Below, piece after piece: positions 60,363 to 64,000 of a DNA stretch of 64,000 nt (within the stretch, counting starts at the first letter, position 1; the number at the start of each line of letters is the position of its first letter). The stretch spans positions 64,717,725 through 64,781,724 of the forward strand of contig NC_044282.2 of the NCBI RefSeq assembly GCF_004027225.2, read 5' to 3'. Below the pieces are notes generated by a model. That model saw only the letters and a program-made list of their open reading frames with translations. It did not search any database and had not been told where the DNA came from. The position numbers were made by a program, and so were the translations under genes. Source of the DNA: Strigops habroptila. Lineage: Eukaryota; Chordata; Aves; Psittaciformes; Psittacidae.

Positions 60363-63300
60363 TTTCTACACTGCTGCAGAATTTACTTTGTGATTTATTT
60401 TCTGCCTGGGCTTCGGGTGATAGCTTTTTCTTTCATATCACATTCACAAAATCAGTCCCAAAATATAATGCTTGTAGAATAGAGAAAGTGAATATGGGGG
60501 AGGAGTAACGTTTTTATTTCCTACCCTTAAAAAAAAACCACCCACTAAGTATTCTATGCAGTGTGTTTGTTGCTCTTATTTTACCTGTTTGTTACTCCAG
60601 AACATCTATCCTGTGCCTTAGAGTGTAAAAAGAGATAGGGTAGCACATGAGACATTTGAAATGTTTGAGGCTAAACTACAAGAACCGCTTTAGGTTTAGT
60701 CAGAGGCAGACTGAACTCTTGACTGACTCTCTTGAGGAACGCAAACCTCCACTGCCTGTTTCAGAATTACTGGTCTGGTTTGTTGATGATTCCTGAAGAC
60801 CAGGATTGCACAGAAATCAAATGCTTCAAAGCCAGAAGAAAAATGCAGGTACTTGTTTTATCTCTGGCGCTGCTAGTTATATGATGAAGCTGGCCACGTG
60901 TCAGCTTTACCTTATGGATATCTTTGTTTGGAATGTCGAACTTTTTTCCTCTCCCTTTGGGTATTCCAGCTGTAAGGTCCCTTGGCACGCATGACTCCTA
61001 ACCATTCCTTAGGAGAGGGAAAACGGAGAAGGGATTGTATGGCTGAGAAGAGGGAGCCTGCATCTGTCTTCAAACAGTTCAGAGTTGAAGAGGTGAATTT
61101 ACGTTAGGTAAAGCAGGAAGTATCCAGTGCAAGAGCTGGTCTGCACTTTGACCCTCCTGGCCTCAACTTTTGCTCTGCCACCTTCTGCCATCGTGTCGCT
61201 GATGCTTCATCTGTGGGATGGTGGAGGGCTGTCAGTCCCTTGGGAATAACGGCTGCACACGTTGGTCTGCATGCCTTAGGGAAAGCGAGTGGTGTGTGCT
61301 TGCTGGGGACAGGCCACACGTGTCGGACATGGCTTGGGCACTTAGGATTTACTGCAAGTCTTTATGGAAGGGTTTTGCAGCTCACAGGCTGGACATCATG
61401 GAGGCAGAGTGCATGTAGAGGCTGTTGTGCTACCTGTGCGTGAGTGGAGGTTGCAGCTGCCACAGGGAATCCTGCCCTGCCCGTTTTGGGGAACCTAAAA
61501 GTTTCTTTACGTTGTTCCAGTGATGCGAGCTGACCATATAAAAGCCAAATATCTGTCTCTGGTTTACACTTTGACTTCATAATTTTCTCCAAAACACTAA
61601 TTTTCATTGGCTTTGAAGTTTGCGGGTTTCAATGACCCAAAGCATCTTTGAACATTAACTGCATGGAAATGAATTAGTAAATTCACACCTCATTTGGTAC
61701 TATATTGCTTGTCTGGCTGCAGAACAAACAAACCCAAACCCTGTATATGTTAAAGCAGAGCATTAGCTTTGTAGCTGGAGCAGTGAGAAATAAGAGCTCT
61801 CCTGCAATGAAGGGGGTTAAAGGATTTAGCTTGCTAGGTTGCCTTCGTCCAGGTCAGGTCCAATCTTCACCTGAGACAGAAGGTGCAGTTCCTCCAGAGG
61901 ACAGCTTTGGGGAAACAAAAGCAGTTGAGAAGGCATTGGTACTGCACCGGGTAATGTGTTAAACAACAAGAGCTAGATATGCCAGCGCTCATCCGTCAAA
62001 GCCCAAGAGACAAGGTTAAATTAACAGATCAAGCTGAGATAAGTGTTTTGTGTAAGCTCTTGTCTATGCTCAGAAACTGGAAAAGTTAAGGAGACCTGAC
62101 TTGAAGCATGAAGTGCATAAATAAAGCTGTGCTGAGCTTTCCTGTGAATGCACTCATTCAGGAGATTTGCTCTTCGCTGCACTAGCCTGGTGACCTTCAT
62201 TTTCCTGAGCGTTCCTCTGTGGTTTGCCCATCGTTGGGAAGCGCTCGTGCTGCCAGAGCGAGGGCATGCACACACGTGTGCAGTGCTGGCCCTGCCGAGG
62301 CTGATGTTCCAGCTGAATGCTCCAGAAGTAAATATGTTAAAATTTTGCAGGCTTCAACTTTTGAGCCGCCTTTGTTTTACAGATGAAAAGTGCATTTTCT
62401 GTCAAATAGGCTGAAATATGTGGAAAATCTTATTTTGCAGAATCCAAGGAGTTCGTGTGCCCACACATCTCTATTGTCCACATTGATGACTCCGCACATA
62501 ACTGCCTTACCCCCTCAGTGCTCTGTGTGAACTCTGCACAGCTAAAATTGATTCTCATTCCCTTGTTGGTTAGTTTGCAAAGTGGATTTTATTAATCAGG
62601 TTTCTTTGACCCTAATTAGGCAAATGTATTGAAACTCCAATTTGAAATTTAATCATTTATAGTAACTTCTCTGTTTTATGGTAATACCCTTCTAAAAGCT
62701 TGAAATTAAATTTTTTCTTCTTGTTTATTCTCATTTAGTGCCAGATCCTGCAGCACTTAATCTGGTAGGATGTTTTTGCCTTTCACTGTGAGGACGCGGT
62801 TCTTCACTTGGCACAACGAGGTGTTGCAGTAAGTTTGAGAGTCTGTCTTTCTGTTAGAGTGGATGGCTCTCAGCACTTTGCAAGATTAAGAGTGTATTTT
62901 GCTCCAGGAACCAACCTAGCCTTCCTTTCTATTCACCTTTCTGCTTCCAAGGAGAACTGCCTTTTGCACCAGACACATTTGTGTTTACAGATAAAAAAAA
63001 TTTAAATTAGAGTAAAATTGAAATCTAGGGTGAGACAAAATTACTTAATCTTTTAAGCTGTGTGCTCTATGGGATAGAGGGACTCTGTCTCTTTATCCTT
63101 TTGCCTCATTTAATGGTACAAGACTCGAATTCAGCCTGCAAGACATCAAATCCACTTAATAAAAAATCTGGACAGGATCCAGGAGTCTCTTCTGTGGCTG
63201 CAGATGTTACTTTACAACTACCCCATGCTAAGAGCCATCAGCTAACTAACACAGCCATCAGGCTAAAACAGAATCAAGCATTTCACTATAGGATGGAGTG

Positions 63301-63786
63301 GGTATGAGTACTGTCTATTTTAGGTTGATATAAAATACCAACCATGACAGCACAGAAAGAAGGGAGAGGGCAGCACAGTAGCCAACATAGTGACCAGGTT
63401 TAGTCTCCAGTTACAAACCTGGTGTGTGATGGGTAGCGAAAGCTCTCAAAGACTTTGAAACAGTTGATACTGGGAGTGTCTATATGTCTTTGTTGGCAGT
63501 GTAAGCAAGGAGAGGGCAGTGTTCATTTTTAACAGTTTATCTCAAAAAATTCTAGGGATGCAAAGGACCTTGAGGAGTGTTCTCCCATCGGATGTTAGTA
63601 ACCAGCTGTAAGAGCTTTTCAAAGGAGAGTAGGTATAGCTCAGTGTACTGAAAAAAATGTGAAGGACCCACTGGTCTTAGTTTCTTCTGCAGGGAGCCAA
63701 AGGGCTGACCTAGCTCTGAGGGCACTGTTTGTAGGAATGTCTGACTTGTGTGAAACTAGATCAGGTTGTAACAGAAAAATAGCATA

Positions 63787-63868
63787 TAGGAAGATTATTA
63801 GAAAAAAAGCCAAACAAACCCAAACCAACCAAACAAACCCAAAACAACCCACAAACAAACAAAACCCA
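63787..63868. repeat. A/C-rich low-complexity tract
   Basis: About 80 bases built of AAACAAACCC and CCAAACC units with very few G or T. Confidence 0.85.
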
Positions 63869-64000
63869 TGTCAGGCTGAAAGATGGAGTTTCTTCGTGCG
63901 TTTTCAGCATCAGCATGAATTCAGCTGTACTGTAGGTTCTGTATATTTGCTTTTTTTAATTGAATTCCATGCTTTAAAACAGTCATATTACATATGCTGT

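Larger units (their letters stand above)
58399..64000 (+). other. EHBP1: EHBP1 intron 2 (predicted), distal part
   Basis: Contains a MIR relic (58915-59030), a possible second one (59290-59360), an A/T-rich run (60313-60362), an A/T-rich conserved-looking segment (62560-62760) and an A/C-rich tract (63787-63868). No exon recognised; the EHBP1 reading frame does not resume before the window ends. Confidence 0.5.

Noticed and set aside
44633..64000. Search for the next EHBP1 coding exon
   Set aside because: No segment encoding the expected continuation (QPDKL, then VVVWTRR) was found by eye. It is probably beyond the window, but a translated search would be decisive.
1..64000. CRISPR arrays, tRNA or rRNA genes, operons, prophage or endogenous virus genes
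   Set aside because: None of the necessary signals was seen; the repeats present are CR1, MIR relics and simple sequence.

Overview
This window is nuclear DNA from a bird. The main evidence is at least fourteen copies of the avian LINE CR1, most of them 5'-truncated and ending in the typical ATTCTATG-type 3' tail, on both strands. The prevailing CR1 type (3' end with GGTTTGGGTTGGAAGGGACCTT in antisense) looks more neoavian than galliform, but that is an inference. There are no bacterial-style genes, operons, CRISPR arrays or tRNAs.

Only one protein-coding gene can be supported: the 5' end of EHBP1 (EH domain-binding protein 1) on the + strand. A CpG island promoter lies at about 42.23-43.35 kb, with five same-strand CCAAT boxes and several GC boxes and no TATA box. 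A non-coding first exon probably ends at a CAG|GTGAGT donor at 43186. A second exon probably starts at 44222 and carries the start codon at 44529. The first coding exon stops at 44632 in phase 2, at a GTAAGT donor. It encodes the conserved start of the N-terminal C2 (NT-C2) domain. I found no further EHBP1 exon, so the last 19.4 kb is read as intron.

Layout: 1-42.2 kb is intergenic DNA upstream of EHBP1. It holds twelve CR1 copies of two or more age classes, a relic of the ancient MIR SINE family, one possible older CR1/L3-like relic, simple repeats, and long stretches with no recognisable gene. 42.2-43.2 kb is the promoter and exon 1. 43.2-44.2 kb is intron 1. 44.2-44.6 kb is exon 2. 44.6-64 kb is the start of a large intron with two sense-oriented CR1 copies, a MIR relic and A/T-rich tracts.

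The most interesting observation is in the EHBP1 leader. With the predicted splice, three upstream ORFs form a chain in which each stop overlaps the next start (TAATG, then ATGA), followed by the main start codon. Other points of interest are the CCAAT array, a G-quadruplex-capable motif near the start-site region, a 19-kb CR1-free zone around the promoter, an inverted CR1 pair, and A/T-rich segments that could be conserved enhancers. The long ORFs elsewhere are best explained as chance or as CR1 and CpG-island artefacts.
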